Assembly: GCA_036571765.1 (NCBI GenBank)
Contig: BROE01000023.1
Span: 3,246,108-3,310,107, forward strand
From: Plecoglossus altivelis
Taxonomy: Eukaryota > Chordata > Actinopteri > Osmeriformes > Plecoglossidae
Direction of reading: 5' to 3'
Length of the DNA stretch: 64,000 nt
Part shown: positions 1 to 13,440 of the stretch, piece by piece
Layout of the letters: each line of letters starts with the position of its first letter
Numbering within the stretch: the stretch's first letter is position 1
The notes under the pieces: generated by a model
What the model saw: the letters and a program-made list of their open reading frames with translations, nothing else
Database searches by the model: none
Told to the model about the DNA's origin: nothing
Translations under genes and position numbers: made by a program

Positions 1-315
1 CCAGCCCAGTCACCAGCCCCCTGCTCCCTGCCCCAGCCCAGTCACCAGCCCCCTGCTCCCTGCCCCAGCCCAGACACCAGCCCCATGCTCCCTGCTATAG
101 CCCAGTCACCAGCCCCTTTCCCCAGCCCAGTCACCAGCCCCCTGTTCCCTGCCCTAGCCCAGACACCAGCCCCATGATCCGTGCTATAGCCCAGTCACCA
201 GCCCCTTTCCCCAGCCCAGTCACCAGCCCCCTGCTTCCTGCTCCAGCCCAGTCACCAGCCCCCTGCTCCCTGCTCCAGCCCACTCACCAGCCCCCTGCTC
301 CAGCCCACTCACCAG
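1..315. repeat. Minisatellite, about 32-bp unit
   Basis: Variants of CCAGCCCAGTCACCAGCCCC plus a CTGCTCCCTGCC tail repeat every 32 bp or so, with shorter variant units. The array runs off the left edge of the window. Confidence 0.9.
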
Positions 316-320
316 CACCC

Positions 321-3300
321 TGGCACTAGTGCTGTGCTGTTGCGAGCCGGCTGTGTTCTTTTCATACCCCGACTTCCTTCAAGTCGGCAAGAAAAAAGGG
401 GGCACAATTAGTCAGCATTAGTCATAAATGAATAATTGATTCTGATTTGAAATGTAGATGAGGCCGCAGGGCAGATTCCCATGTGGCAGGCGTGGAGGCC
501 TCAGCACAACAGAAAAGCCTGGCTGGGAAACATGTATGTTTAAGTTAAGCTGCAGCAGCTCCCCACACAACTCCACCAGCTCCACCAGCACCACCACTAC
601 CTACACCACCACCACACCAGGCAGGAATGTAGTGCTGTGTAGCCCCCCACCTCCCCCCTCCCCTCCACCAGCACTCCTCCCCTCCAACCTCCCCTCCCCT
701 CTGCCCTGCACCCCAACTACTCCACCGCCTTCCCGCCCCGCCATCACCTGATCCCTCGCTCTGAACCCGCCCCCAACACCCCTCCAACCTCCACCTCCTC
801 CTTCAGCATGCTGCAATCATTTTTTTTAACAATCCAAGAGACAGATCTCCACCCACCCCTCCGTCGGCCGTTCTGAGCCTTTGCAATAATTCCCTGTTCG
901 CTCGGAGTGCAGTGGGTTGTAAAACAGATAGGACCGTAGCTCGCTGAGTCGACCGGGTGGCTCGCCTGACACTGACCTGCAGTGAAACGTTACGACAGGC
1001 GTCCCGACACGCCCGTAGCAACGATGAGACGGAACGCTTCACCTGCGGAACGTTTGACGGCAGGGTTTGTCCTATTCTGCACGCTCCTTTTGCCCTCCTC
1101 CATCCTTCACCTCCACCACATGGTTGTGGAATAAACTCCACGGCTCCAACGCGAGGGGTTCTCGTAGTTGTTCGTTGTTCTAAAGCTAGCCTGTACGGTT
1201 CTTACGTTGCGTTGCTCTGTTAGTGGGAATCACAGTTCTAGGCGAGCTATCTTACGAGCTCTTGGTTCTACAGGTTCTGGGTTGTATGTTTGTACGGCAG
1301 GCTGGTATGTGGTGGTTGGAACATGGTGGCTCATCTGAGAGAAGGCCTGAGTGCTCTCAGCTGGAGCACGACCTCTCAACAGACAGGCAATCAAGTCCTC
1401 CGCCATCCATCAGCCCACAGACACACAAGCTCTCCGACCGAGCACAGCGCTCTGTGGTGTTTGATAAGACACTTGCCAAGCGGGAACTTGGAAAATATAA
1501 CCTTCCCAGGTTAGGTCTGCATGCTATTTGGATCCTTCTCTGTGGAAGGGAAACAGAAAACAGGGAGCTGAGAAACAGGGCATCTCCTGCCTCCTGTGTC
1601 CTTTTAGCAGCCAGACACTTTCGTCTCCTACCTCTGTGTACCGTTGGTTTTCTTCTCTCTTTTTTTTTTCCTTCTTCTACTTGCCTTTACGATTTAATAA
1701 CTGCTTCTATTTCGTATCCAAAGGGGATTTTTGGTGCTTGTCAGATAAAGGCCGGGGTTGTCACCCAACTTCTCTGCCTGCCGCAGACAGAGTCTATTTA
1801 CTCTTCCAGTCAAATTCAGTCATCTCTCCCCTCAATCTGTCAGAAGGCAACGAGCAGAGCTCTCTATAGAATTCACTGCAGTATTTTGTCTGTGGACTCT
1901 CTGTCCCGTTCTGTCTTATCAGCGCTGTGTAGTTAAACACTGATTGATATTCTGTTGGTCAACATGAGAGCCAATTGACCTTTTCCAGTGAGGAGTTGGC
2001 AAATGAGTGGGCTCTCAGAAATTGTTCTGGACACCGTCTGACAATAATTCAACAAAGCATGGCACTGGAGAAAAGGCTCAATTTAGGAGGAGTTTCCCCC
2101 CCCCCTCTCCTTAACCCTGTAACTCTTACGAAGCTAATGAGTTTTGACGTGCCGGTTGTTTAGCATGCACCAATCATGAAGAGATCCTCCGGCCCCTCCC
2201 TGCTGCTGCAGAGAGCCGTGTCAGAATATGAGTGCCTGAGCAGGACGCCGCCGTGTCAAGCGGTGATGTGTCGCTGCTTTGACTTTCATACTTTCAACTG
2301 CCGTCTATCCACAACAGAACAACCGGAGGAACCGAGAGCGTAATTGGGATAAATCTGAAGCATACGTTTTGATCGAATATATTTTGATGGGAAAACGATT
2401 GATAGAGTACACTTCCAGATATTGTCTATACCACAATCTAGTTTGCTGCTATGGCTGAAGAAATCAAAAACAGGGTGGGGCATGTGTGTGTCTGTGTCTA
2501 TGTGTGTCTGTGTGTGTGGGGGTGAGGGAGGGAGGGGGTGGGTGGGTGGTAGGGGGGTGCTGTAGCTGTCTGGGCAATCCCCAACCTCCTCACCTCCTCT
2601 CTGTCAATCAATAGCCTCTTTCATCCATGGGGTTGAGATATCATTAATAATGGCTGACATGCTCCTATAGTGGTAATAAACTGGGGGGAATCTGGTGTGT
2701 AATGGTACTGTAATGGCACCTGGCCGGGGTGTAGCCCGCCAGACAGCTCCTGATGGATAAGCCCTGGGTAAATGGATCAAGCCTCATCCAGGAGACAGAG
2801 CCCAGCGCCTCTCGATTGCCCCGTCTTCTCCCGAGTTGTAGGCTAGTTGTGTGAATAGGAGAGATGCATCACTCAGGGTGCAACCCAAAGACGAAAGTGG
2901 ACGGTCTTAGTGTTCTGATGGTTTTGATGCCAACATGGAGACCCCCCCGCCCCGCCCCTCCCCCCCTCCGCCTCCCCTCGATCCCGGCAGTGGGATGGGT
3001 AGAGCACAGGAGCAGGGTCTCAATGAGAGCGTCCTGGGTAAGTAAGCACTAACTGGGGCATGTTAAGGTAATTTCATGTCATCCCTGGTGTCCCTCCCTG
3101 CGCCGTGAGGGATGATTTGCTGGATGAGGTAGCTCTCCGTCGCCTCAGAGCCGAAGAAAATGTAGAGTCGGAGGCGGTGCTAAAAAGGCCAAGTTTCTTC
3201 AGTCGTTTCAGAAGCCTAAGAGTGGAATTACATGATTGATTTCTAGAGATGATGAGTTGTCATTTCAGACGAAGAGGAGGGGTGGGGGAGGGGGAGAAGA

Positions 3301-4620
3301 GAAAAGTCGAGCAAAAGATGAGAGATATTCTTCCCCTCCTAACTGACAAGCCTGAAATATGGTCCATACTGGTTAACCAAAAGGAACACATACATTTTCT
3401 ACATTAGAAAGAATTCCCATTATTTCTCTCTGAGCCATGAAAATCAATTCTGAAATGATTGCATTCAGGGACAAAGGGAGAGGGAGAGAAAATAGTTGAT
3501 GCGCCTTTGGCTGGTCAAATAGATAGAAATAGAAGTTGTTTTTTTTCCCCTCCTTTTTCTATTTCCCAGTCTCTGGGGAGAAGACTAGGATGGAGAACAA
3601 CTAACTATTTCTGTTCTTCAGTTTTTTTTTCTTCTCCCAGCCGTCATCTTCCAACGCGTGCTTTTGTTTTCCCTCGATGAGGCCCTCGACGCTGTTGCTC
3701 ATCTCTGCAGCAGACGCCTTCCTTTGCTTGCTGGAAACCTTAGAAGCAGCCAGTTGATTCGCCAGCCTTCTTTTCCGTTTTGGAGGAGAGATCCTATTGA
3801 GACGTGTTTACTAGAAACAGTGTGCAGGGTTCTTTATGAGTCTCGTGGCGTGTGAGAGAGCTCCTGCTTGATCCATTCTTATGGGCTGTCAGATCCATGC
3901 GGCAACGTTCGGAGTACAAACATCCCATAATGTCCTCCGGCGTGACTACGCTCCCTTCAGTTGGACATTCGAAATGGCAGCTCCCATAATTTGCACTATT
4001 CAGCCTTACTCAAGCTGTACTGTAAGGTGTTAAGTTGGCTACGGTCTTTCCATTACCATTTAAAGAGCTGGGATAATGACGCAGGTGCCTGGAATATTTA
4101 ATTGTGCTGGCAGGATTAGGTTGAGCTCTGCCAGCCGTGTCGCTGTGCAGGGGCGCGTGATGGAGATGTTTCATGGACTCCACAGTCCCCTGCCCAGCGC
4201 TGCTGAATCAAGGACTAACGCTGTCGGAGGGATTTCAACTTCCATGATCCTCCGGTGGGGTTTGGGGGTCGGGGGACGGGAGCCAGGGGACGGGGGGGAG
4301 GTGGGGGGGATTGCACGGTGTCTGAATCCGTGACCGGGAAGCCCAAACCGCCATTTCAACCCTCCTGGCTCACCCCCCCCCCCTTCCTCCTCCTCCTCCT
4401 CATCATATTGCGTCAATCGTTTCCTCCCAGGGGGCAATCACACAGAGAACCTGTACTGGGCGCCTTTCAGGACGAAAAAGAGGAAGAAGAAAAAGAGCCG
4501 GGAGACAGGCAATTTCATGCACTTAACCCCATTCCTTTTTCATGAGCCTGGGGTTGAGTTTCATGGCTGAGGCCTGTAACGTGACCCTGTGTGTGTGGTC
4601 CGCAGGAGAGAGGCTAAAGA
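321..4620. other. Intergenic, no gene recognised
   Basis: Mixed unique sequence downstream of PPARGC1A. It includes C/T-rich low complexity (590-800) and GT-rich DNA (2480-2560). The longest open frame (1223-1936, plus) starts at GTG, has no recognisable domain and shows no exon-like borders, so I do not call it. Confidence 0.6.
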
Positions 4621-4624
4621 AAGA

Positions 4625-5265
4625 CATGTGGGATTGTCTCAAAGAGAGAGAGAAAGAGAGAGAGAGAGCGAGCCACTGGAGACCCCAAGACCCCTCGCTG
4701 CCCTCATCACACACAGCTCTCCAGGAAAAAGGGCCTTTCAGAGTCTTCAGCTTGAAGGAGGAGATGGTGATGGTAATGGACTAGGTGTTTGCCGGTATAG
4801 AGTGATTGTCTGTGAAATGTGTGCGAGAGGAAGATGTGTCTATGATGTAGGATGTGTTTGGCATTGTACCGTGTGTGGAAAGAGAGAGAGAGAGAGAGGG
4901 TGAGAGAGAGAGCACGTGATGGTAAGGTGAAATTAAAATGCCAAACCCACATCTGTGTGAGGGGCCCCGGCCCCATAGCTCATTCTAGATATGCTCATCT
5001 GTTAAAGTGGCAGCGCCTTGACATCCTCAAGGAGCCTCCGCTTCCCCGCAGAGGAGCGGCAAAAATAAACGAGGGCCTGCCAGAGGAGAGAGGGAGGGAG
5101 GAGGGAGGGAGGAGAGAGAGAAGGAGGGAAAGAAGTAGGAAGGGGGGAGAGAGGCGGAAGGATGGGCAGAGCGGGTGAGAGAGAGAGAAGGAAAGATGAG
5201 GGGAAGGCGGGATGGAGGCAGAATGAGAAGGAAACGGCGGACAGAGAGGAGAGAGAAAGGGGGAG
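4625..5265. repeat. Polypurine (GA-rich) tract
   Basis: Three clusters of GAGAGA/GGGA-rich sequence on the plus strand (4640-4672, 4880-4912, 5085-5265) with short unique spacers. Simple-sequence DNA. Confidence 0.8.
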
Positions 5266-6340
5266 ATTGAGAGCCTGCACTTTTCAGAGAGACTGCGTGT
5301 CCCTAATAATATCTCCCCCTATCAGTTCCACACGGTACATCTCCTCTAATTATATACAATCACAGGAGAGGGAGGAATTAGCACATTTGAGGAGCTAAAT
5401 CAACATGCCATGCTAAAAGAGCCACGTAACTGCTCCTAACTCGGTTAGAGATAACATAAGCCCTGCCTCACCATCACAAGCTACAGGAGGAACACACACA
5501 CACACACACCTACACCTACACCACCCCCGCTCTCTCTAAATGCTGTCTGACCTATCTGACCTGACCTCGCCTCTCCTCTGTGACCGCCTGCCACACTGTG
5601 TTTATTAAACATGGATGAGGAGGACTCAATATCGCTTGTGGCTTCTTTGACACATGGTGAGGTTGGCCATATAGGGACCACTGGATGGAACCTCAACCCC
5701 CCCCCCCCTGCCCCCCCTCTCCCTCACCGCCACCACGCCTGCTTCAACAGCTCTCCGCTTCTCTGATTTCATTTTGGAAGATTATTCAAGGTTATTACCT
5801 GCTGCAAAAGGCCACTTAGGATGCACAGGAGTAATATGGCGATGTGCTTTGCTTCTCTGAAAGACCCGCGCCCCTCCCAGTGTACAGGCCATTTCTAATT
5901 CACTGGTGACTTGCTTCGCTAAATATCAAACCGTGCCCTGGCTTTCACTGGACCTAAGGGGAACCACATTTTAAAACCCCAATCCGACCAACCCACCCCC
6001 TCCATTCGTTGGGTAGGGCAGATATCTGCCTCCTGAAGCTCTCTTAAAGTGGAGAGATACCATCCGCGGCACTATATTATACATTAAAAATTGAGATGGG
6101 CTGACTTCGCTTCATGCGTGACCCTCCTCGATCAATAATGGATGCAGGTAAACACCAACAAAGCAAACAATGTAGGAGAATGGAGAGCGTGGCTGAAGGG
6201 GGTATGTGTGTGCGGGGTGTGTGTGTGTGTGTGTGTGTGTGTGGAGAGCACACATGCGTGAAGAGCAGCCGGCCACGCACTGCTATAAGTAAGCACTCCC
6301 GCACCACCCCCATCCCCACACATCACATGCATTCTGGGGG
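5266..6340. other. Intergenic, no gene recognised
   Basis: Unique sequence with short CA (5490-5509) and GT (6217-6242) runs. No coding or RNA gene is seen. Confidence 0.6.
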
Positions 6341-6629
6341 GCTGTGGAGTCCTAGCTGCTGCAGGAGAGAAAGAGACAGGCTGGGGTCTCCATAGAGGGG
6401 GGCTGTGGAGTCCTAGCTGGTGCAGGAGAGAAGGAGACAGGCTGGGGTCTCCATAGAGGGGGGCTGTGGAGTCCTAGCTGCTACAGGAGAGGAGGAGACA
6501 GGCTGGGGTCTCCATAGAGGGGGGCTGTGGAGTCCTAGCTGCTGCAGGAGAGGATGAGACAGGCTGGGGTCTCCATAGAGGGGGGCTGTGGAGTCCTAGC
6601 TGCTGCAGGAGAGGAGGAGACAGGCTGGG
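6341..6629. repeat. Minisatellite, 61-bp unit, about 4.7 copies
   Basis: Unit starts GCTGTGGAGTCCTAGCTG and recurs at 6341, 6402, 6463, 6524 and 6585, exactly 61 bp apart. Only a few substitutions separate the copies, so the array is young. Confidence 0.95.
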
Positions 6630-7161
6630 TCCTCTGTCTTAACTGGCCTGGCAGCTTATTGATCCGGACTTGTCACATACATCTTTTCTTCTCTTTTAAG
6701 AAAATCACTAGCTGAGGTTTGCCAGTGTCCTTTCTAACTTTCGGACGTCAAGAAAAGTTTGGCCTTTATTTCTTTTTAGCGGAAGTGTGTGTGATCAACA
6801 TTGGGCATGAGGGGAGAGGTTGCGGTACTGCACGTGTGTGAACGGGCTTGACGTATCCAGAAACAAGGTTGAACAAACAAGGGTCATGCAACAACCTTTA
6901 ATACACTTTCAAATCACATGACATCTCATTTTTGCTCCTGTTCCACATGGTCTGCCATGCCACACAGTGCACTCTCATATTTCTAAGGTAAACTCGCTCC
7001 TCATGGACACACATGCACACACAGGCACGTACTACAGTACAAATACACAGTGTATCAGTGCACCACATGACATATCAAGCGAAAATGGCTGGGAACAATC
7101 TCAGGGGGCCAAGCCCTACAGTCTATGTGACGACCCACCCACATACACACACGCACACACG

Positions 7162-7210
<49 letters not shown>

Positions 7211-8659
7211 ATGTGCTCTGACAAATATGTGTTGGCTTCATGTATGATAAAATGAGAGAGTAACCCCCCAGTGTGAAGAGGGTGGTGGGATGAAGGGGGG
7301 GGGGTGTGATGCAGAGACGAGTTAATCATGTCTGAGTAGCTTCTCCCATCACTGGCAGCACTTTAATCAAATGATGACCTTGTAAAGCATGCACTTGTCA
7401 TCTGGGACCCTAATCTCCTCACTAATGACTAATTAGCCTCATCACCTGTTCTTCCAAACTTCCATTACACCCCCGAACCAAGCTTAAGATCATGGTATAA
7501 ACAAAAGATGAGGAAAAGGAAGAAAGAAGGGGGAAAAAACGCCCTCATCCCACAAAGAGGGAATAAATGAGTACAGAGCAGGCATCAATCAACAACATGA
7601 CCATCCAGGACTAGGAGGAGGGAGTTGCTTTTCTCCTCTTTCTCAGCTAGAGGCCACTGGTTGACTCTGGAGGACAATAAGGATACACATTCATTAGCAG
7701 CAATTAGGACCAAAATAGCTAAGGAGATAGGGGTGAGAAACTGCTGTGTGATGCTAAGCCCTGGTGTGAAGCTAACCCCTCTGTGAGGTCAGACAAGCAG
7801 GGGGGAGGAGGAAGCTGGGATTGGACCCATGTAGCGTGCGCCTGCTGCCTGACTCACAGCATCGAGGATGGTCCCTGGGTGCGTCTCTACAGGGTTATGT
7901 GCTCCTTGTGCTCCTGGACCTGGTGTTTGTGTTTGAAGCAGAGCGTTTGCTTGAGGGGTCGTCACTGTGCTGCAGCTTGTCAGGGAAGGGCTATCTATGG
8001 GCATTAGGAAGGGAGAGATTTACCTCAGATATGGGGTTGCACACAGATTGGGCTCTACTTAGCAAATAGTGTAGCAAAGAGTGTGCGTGTGTGTGTGTGT
8101 GTGTGTGAAGGGGTTGGGGGGGGGGGCGGAGGAGTGGGAGGGGGTGCTGTGCAGTCCAGCTCTGGTGCAGCTGTGGCGTTTGGCGACGAGAGCACAAACA
8201 GGCGGCTCCCATTCATTACCGCCTTTTTATACCGGAGACATTCTCTCCTTCTGGGGGCCCTAAGCATCTGCCTCCACATCCAGAAGGAGAGAGAGCAAGA
8301 GCTTGGGAGCGGATAGCGAGAAGGAGGCAGGTGGAGGGAGAGGGAGTGAGGTAGAGGGATGCGGAGGGAGGGAAGGGTATGATGAGGGAAGCAGAGTGCC
8401 GATGAAGAGAGCGACACAAAAGAGAATGGAATAAAAATGGGGGGGCTGAAGATAGGGGGAGGGGGGCTGATCAGAAGCCACAATCCCCACCGTTTATACC
8501 TCTCCCTCCCCTTCATCACTCCCCTTCATCCCTCCCTCCTCATCCTCACATCACAGGAACATCTGGCTGTAAAGCTGGCCAATAACAGAGCCATTGGCTG
8601 AACGGTCCGCAGATCTCTCACCCTCGCACCCCCCCTCCCCCTTTACCCCCTACCCCTCT
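6630..8659. other. Intergenic with CA/GT runs
   Basis: Includes (AC)23 at 7163-7208 and (GT)n at 8082-8107. The block at 7360-7480 is AT-rich and complex with several TAAT cores, and looks like candidate non-coding regulatory DNA. No gene is seen. Confidence 0.55.
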
Positions 8660-9150
8660 GTAGAATCATCCAAGACTGGGCTCTGGGGAGACACACACAC
8701 GCAGGTACACCACTTGCGATCGATTAGACCATCCCTTTTAACACGCAGCCATAACCGTATTTACCACTTGGGTAAGAGCAATACTGTGCACAGCATTAGA
8801 TTTGGAAAACAGACTTTTAAGCTGCCCTGTTCAACATCTATAAATGTAGGTGCAATACCCTGCGAGGGTAAGTACTTAAGAGGATGATATATAGTGTAGC
8901 ATGCTGTTTGGAAGCCTAAGGTTTGCGATAGTTAAATATATAGACAATTGAATTTGCTACACATGTAACATAGCATAGCAGAAGTCATGGAGAAGGGAGG
9001 GAGGGAGGGGAAGGATGGATGATACTATGACATGAATATGAGATCCAAAGGATTTGTGATGTGTGATGGCCAATCCAGCATCCCATTTTGCCATCGACTG
9101 AGGTGGGCAGGAGCGCTGCCTCTCCACAGATCTTTTATCTGATGAAGGAG
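8660..9150. repeat. Near-tandem duplication, copy 1
   Basis: Begins TAGAATCATCCAAGACTGGG and ends CTGATGAAGGAG. It is paired with 9179-9624 (offset 515-519 bp at the start). The first 190 bp are nearly identical in both copies. The rest differs mostly by 1-4 nt insertions or deletions. Confidence 0.92.
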
Positions 9151-9178
9151 AGCGCGGATAGCCGCCCCCACCCCCCCT

Positions 9179-9624
9179 GTAGAATCATCCAAGACTGGGC
9201 TCTGGGGAGACACACACAGAGGTACACAGCTGGAACGATTAGACCATCCCTTTTAACACGCAGCCATAACCGTATTTACCACTTGGGTAAGAGCAATACT
9301 GTGCACAGCATTAGATTTGGAAAACAGACTTTTAAGCTGCCCTGTTCAACATCTATAAATGTAGGTGCAATACCCTCAGGTATATATATAGTGTAGCTGC
9401 TGTTGGAAGCTAAGGTTTGCGATAGGTGTAATATATAGACAAAATTGGATTTGTACACATTAACATAGCTAGCAGAAGTCAGGAAGGGAGGGAGGGAGGG
9501 AGGATGTAACTATGCAAATGAGATCCAAAGTTTGTGTGTGTTGTGCCAATCCAGGCATCCCATTTGCCATGACTGAGGTGGGCAGAGCGCTGGCCTCTCC
9601 ACAGATCTTTATCTGATGAAGGAG
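9179..9624. repeat. Near-tandem duplication, copy 2
   Basis: Second copy of 8660-9150, about 45 nt shorter because of many small deletions. The pattern looks like uncorrected long-read sequence rather than ordinary divergence. Confidence 0.92.
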
Positions 9625-10454
9625 CCGTGCCGCGTCCCACACCAAGATACCGTGCCACCGTGCCTCTGTTACCAAGCACTGCTAAATAATGTGCCCTTAG
9701 CCAATGGGGGTGGGAGTTACATTTGAGCTCATTCAATTTCCTTAAACTATCTGCCAACCGGGCGCAAGGACAATGGCCGCCGTCTGAATTTCCTTTCTTT
9801 TTCATTTTTCTTTTTTAATAAATCCCCCTCTCAAAGGGCATCTGAGGGTTGTCCTGGGAGACACTGATAAATAAAACATCCGGCCAGATCTTACAAATCC
9901 CATTTATAAGAAGAGACACTGAGAGCAGAGACGTGTTGCTGGTATCACAGCTCTGTTTGTATCTCAAGGTATGACAGGATATGGCAGCGTCTACCTGTCA
10001 TGTACTATGCAACAAGTGATTCTTTGCTACTAATTTCAGTGCTATACTATGCCAATTGTGACCTGCTGTATCTAGTTAGCAGCCATGCTCCTGTCTGCTT
10101 GGAGGGCTATCTGAGCCTGCTCCAAGTCCCTCCATGGTACATACTCCGAGGGTAATTAGTATTAGAAGCAGAGCAGAGATCTGCTGTAACCTGTTGTAGT
10201 CACAAAACAGAGCAGTTACACTTTGAGGTTCCTGTTCTGCTGCTTGTCATGTTGATGCTCCTATCCTATAACAAGCCAGTATCCTTGGGCAATTACATGA
10301 TCCTGGAGGGTGACTTCTCTACAGGTGCAGCATGATAATGTGTGCTCTATACAGTGGTGTAGAGATTCTGTTTAGTATCTCCTTTGTACTGTGGAGTACC
10401 TGTAGAGTACAGCAGAAGAGCAGTATACACTTTACAAATAGTGTGTAGTATCTT
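9625..10454. other. Intergenic, no gene recognised
   Basis: Unique AT-balanced sequence. No open frame, RNA gene or repeat of note is seen. Confidence 0.55.
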
Positions 10455-10600
10455 CTCTACAGATACTGTATAGTATCTCCTCTATACTGTGCAGTATCTC
10501 CTCTATGCTGTGTGATATCCTCTATACTGTGTGGTATCTCCTCTATACTGTGTGGTATATCCTATATACTGTGTGGTATGTCGTCTATAATTTGCGATAT
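10455..10600. repeat. Short minisatellite, about 21-bp unit
   Basis: Diverged copies of TCTCCTCTATACTGTGTGGTA, about 6 in a row, with related flanks from 10370 to 10660 (CTACAGATACTGTGCAGTAT). Confidence 0.85.
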
Positions 10601-10660
10601 CTCTACAGATACTGTGCAGTATCTACTCTACAGACACTGTGTATTGTCACTGTATGGTAA

Positions 10661-11495
10661 CTGTGTGATTACTTTAGTGTGATTCACATAATTCCAAACA
10701 AAAATCAGGTATAAACATGCTTTGTGGGAATTCTGTGGATAGAAAAAGCCACAACAACCTCTGTTACCGGCGACTCTAATGAAGGGTAGCGAACCGTTAA
10801 AAGAAGCTTGACAGCCAATGAGGTTGAATGCAGGTGCGGTCTGTGGATATTAACATACACAATTAACCTATGTTTGTGCTGGACAGCATACCTCATGTCT
10901 GGTCAAACAAGGCTCCTCAGGCCAGGTCGAACAAGCCATTAGCACGCCGTTTCAGACCAAGTACGCTCACATGCAAAAGACTTGGACCCCACAGGATAAT
11001 AACATGTTAGACTGGGCAAAAGCATAGTTCATAATGAGGACTGGACCCAGCCTATGGGCCTAGGTAGGGAAAATAGGTTTCACCTGACGCCGAAGCGCTC
11101 ATGGCAAAAATATATAGATACAAGACGGGGTAGCATTATATATAGCAAACAAAATGATTACACATTTTAGAGCAATTTCTGGGTCCCGCGGCCGTAATCA
11201 CTTTGTCGATAGGCTTCCAGTGTGCAGGTGCGCAGATACAGATGGTTTTATGAAGATCCATTAAAAATAATTTAGCTCATCGCTAGGCCCAGGAGGGGCC
11301 CGCTGTGGAGGGACAGGGGAGACGCGCTGGGCTGCCAACCAGCTCTGGCGACCCCCCCCGCCCCCCTCCTCCCCCTCCTCACCATCACTACCCCCCTGCC
11401 GAGCCACCATATCGCCATGGGAACGGTGAGCTCAGATGGAACGGGCGGAGGAGGCGCAGACACACGGGCAGGCAGACATACACACACCGTAGACA

Positions 11496-11535
<40 letters not shown>

Positions 11536-12155
11536 GAGCAGGAGAGGGTCAAAAGGAGCCACTTGCTGCCACTTGGGTCAGATGGAGATGAGAGCTGCAT
11601 CAATAGCAGGGCTGGGCTATGATGAGGCCCTCACTCTAGTCCCTGTGTGAAAGGGTGCAGGGGCCAAGTCCTGGACCACAGCCTCGGCGACGGGGCCAGA
11701 TTACTGTGCCAGGTGACTGCTGTGACAGGGGGAAATATCAGCAGGCCATTTGAACAGGAAGCCTTTAGGACGCGCAGACGTATTCAAAGGGTGAAATATA
11801 TCATACGTACAGTTTGTTGAATACCTCTGCTAGACAGTACAATGTGTTTTTGGTTCAGAAAGTCAGAAGTTTGATGAGGGAGCACCTTGGGTTTGGATAC
11901 GTTGATGTGTTTGGAGCTGATTCCAGTAGAGGGATTATCAGAAGCTAAAAGAAATCAATGTTCCTTAATAAAGAAGACTGGTGAGTGAAGACTCAGCTCT
12001 GTCTGTGACAGGCCTGTCTGGGGGCCTTATCTGTATCGTCAGCTACAGAGACAGGCAAATATTTACCTGGAACAACTAGGACTCCAGCCCACGTGGGCTC
12101 TGACAGACTTTACACTCTATTCACCTGCTCCTTGTCGCCACTGAAACAGGCTCGT

Positions 12156-12199
<44 letters not shown>

Positions 12200-12550
12200 C
12201 TTTTCACTTTGTCTCCCACACATATACAAAGACTTCTGTTTTGTCTATCACATATATACACCTTTTCTGTTTTAGTCTCACACATACACCTGCACTCACC
12301 AGCCGTCATCCAAATCCACTGTCATCCAGACTAGCCTGGCCGACAGCAGCTGGCTGGGAGTGAGGGAGTGAGGGAGGGAGGGATGGAGGAATGGAGGGAG
12401 GGCTCCACACCAGCACACTGAACTGCAGTCATGAATCCTATCCTGATGCTCTCCATCCAGGAGGCTAGCTGTGTCGAGGAGGGCCTCTCTGTGGGAGTCC
12501 ACACAGGGCTGCCTTCAGAGCGTGGTGGGCAGAGTGCTGCTCACACACTG
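10661..12550. other. Intergenic with CA runs
   Basis: Contains (AC)18 at 11497-11532 and (AC)20 at 12157-12197. No gene is recognised. Confidence 0.55.
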
Positions 12551-12554
12551 AGAA

Positions 12555-13440
12555 GGAAAGTGATACTGAGTGCCCAGAGTGCTTGATAACTTTGCACTTT
12601 TCCTCGTACGAGCCAAAAGACAGCAAATATCTGAGAGTATCATTTGTTCCATTACAAATAGCTCATGCATGCTCTGGAACGCAAATAATTTCAATTTTTT
12701 CTCTGACCTTTTCCATTTCAGTTCCATTTCCGTGGCCATCGAATCGAAATGAAATAAATGAACTTGCAATCAACATTAAAGTCGCCTCAATTAAAAATGG
12801 AAATCCCTTTGATGCCGTGGCTGTTGACGTGCAGCAGAAACTGTGAGGCGTCCTGTTTCACTGGGAGGCCATGCTGGTGTGTTTACTTCAGATTAGAGCC
12901 ACACTCATTACTCACCCGCGATGGGGACTGGATGCTGCTCGTGCCTCTACTCTGTAATAGATTGGACCTGTTCAGATGACTAAATAATATGAGCAACTCA
13001 ATCTGACTAAGCACAATATTCCTGTCTCTCTCCCCCCCGTCCTGGAAGTTAGGAGCGGGATGTGTTATGGCGTGTGTCTCATCTGCGAGCCCCAGCACTC
13101 GCTGGCCCGTCCTCCCCCCCAGACAAGCCGAGAGCCCTTGAATTAAGTCAATCATTTAGTCGTAACAAATTAATTAAAAGAATAATTAAATCATTAACAC
13201 ATTAAATATAGCAATTAGAAATCGTGTCCTACATGAGTGAATTTGAGTGAATTTGATGGGGGGTGGGAGGCAACGGAGGGTGCCAAAACACGGTCCTGCC
13301 TTTTTTTATTTATTTAAATTACTTTTCCATACAATCTTGAAGTGTCCCCTCGGCTAGCGGACAGATCTTAACAGTAAATGGAAATCTGGAAATGCTAATT
13401 CCGATTATTCACCATTAATTAGCCAGAGAGGAGGAGTGAG
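12555..13440. other. Candidate conserved non-coding region
   Basis: Repeat-poor, AT-rich, complex sequence with many TAAT/ATTA cores (13140-13215, 13390-13425) and ATGCAAAT-like and CATTTCC elements. Composition and texture resemble vertebrate non-coding elements in gene deserts. This is an impression from sequence only. It could be ordinary unique DNA. Confidence 0.25.

Noticed and set aside
1223..1936. 237-codon plus-strand open frame
   Set aside because: Begins at GTG, has no recognisable domain or composition of a real protein, and is flanked by non-coding DNA. It is likely chance.
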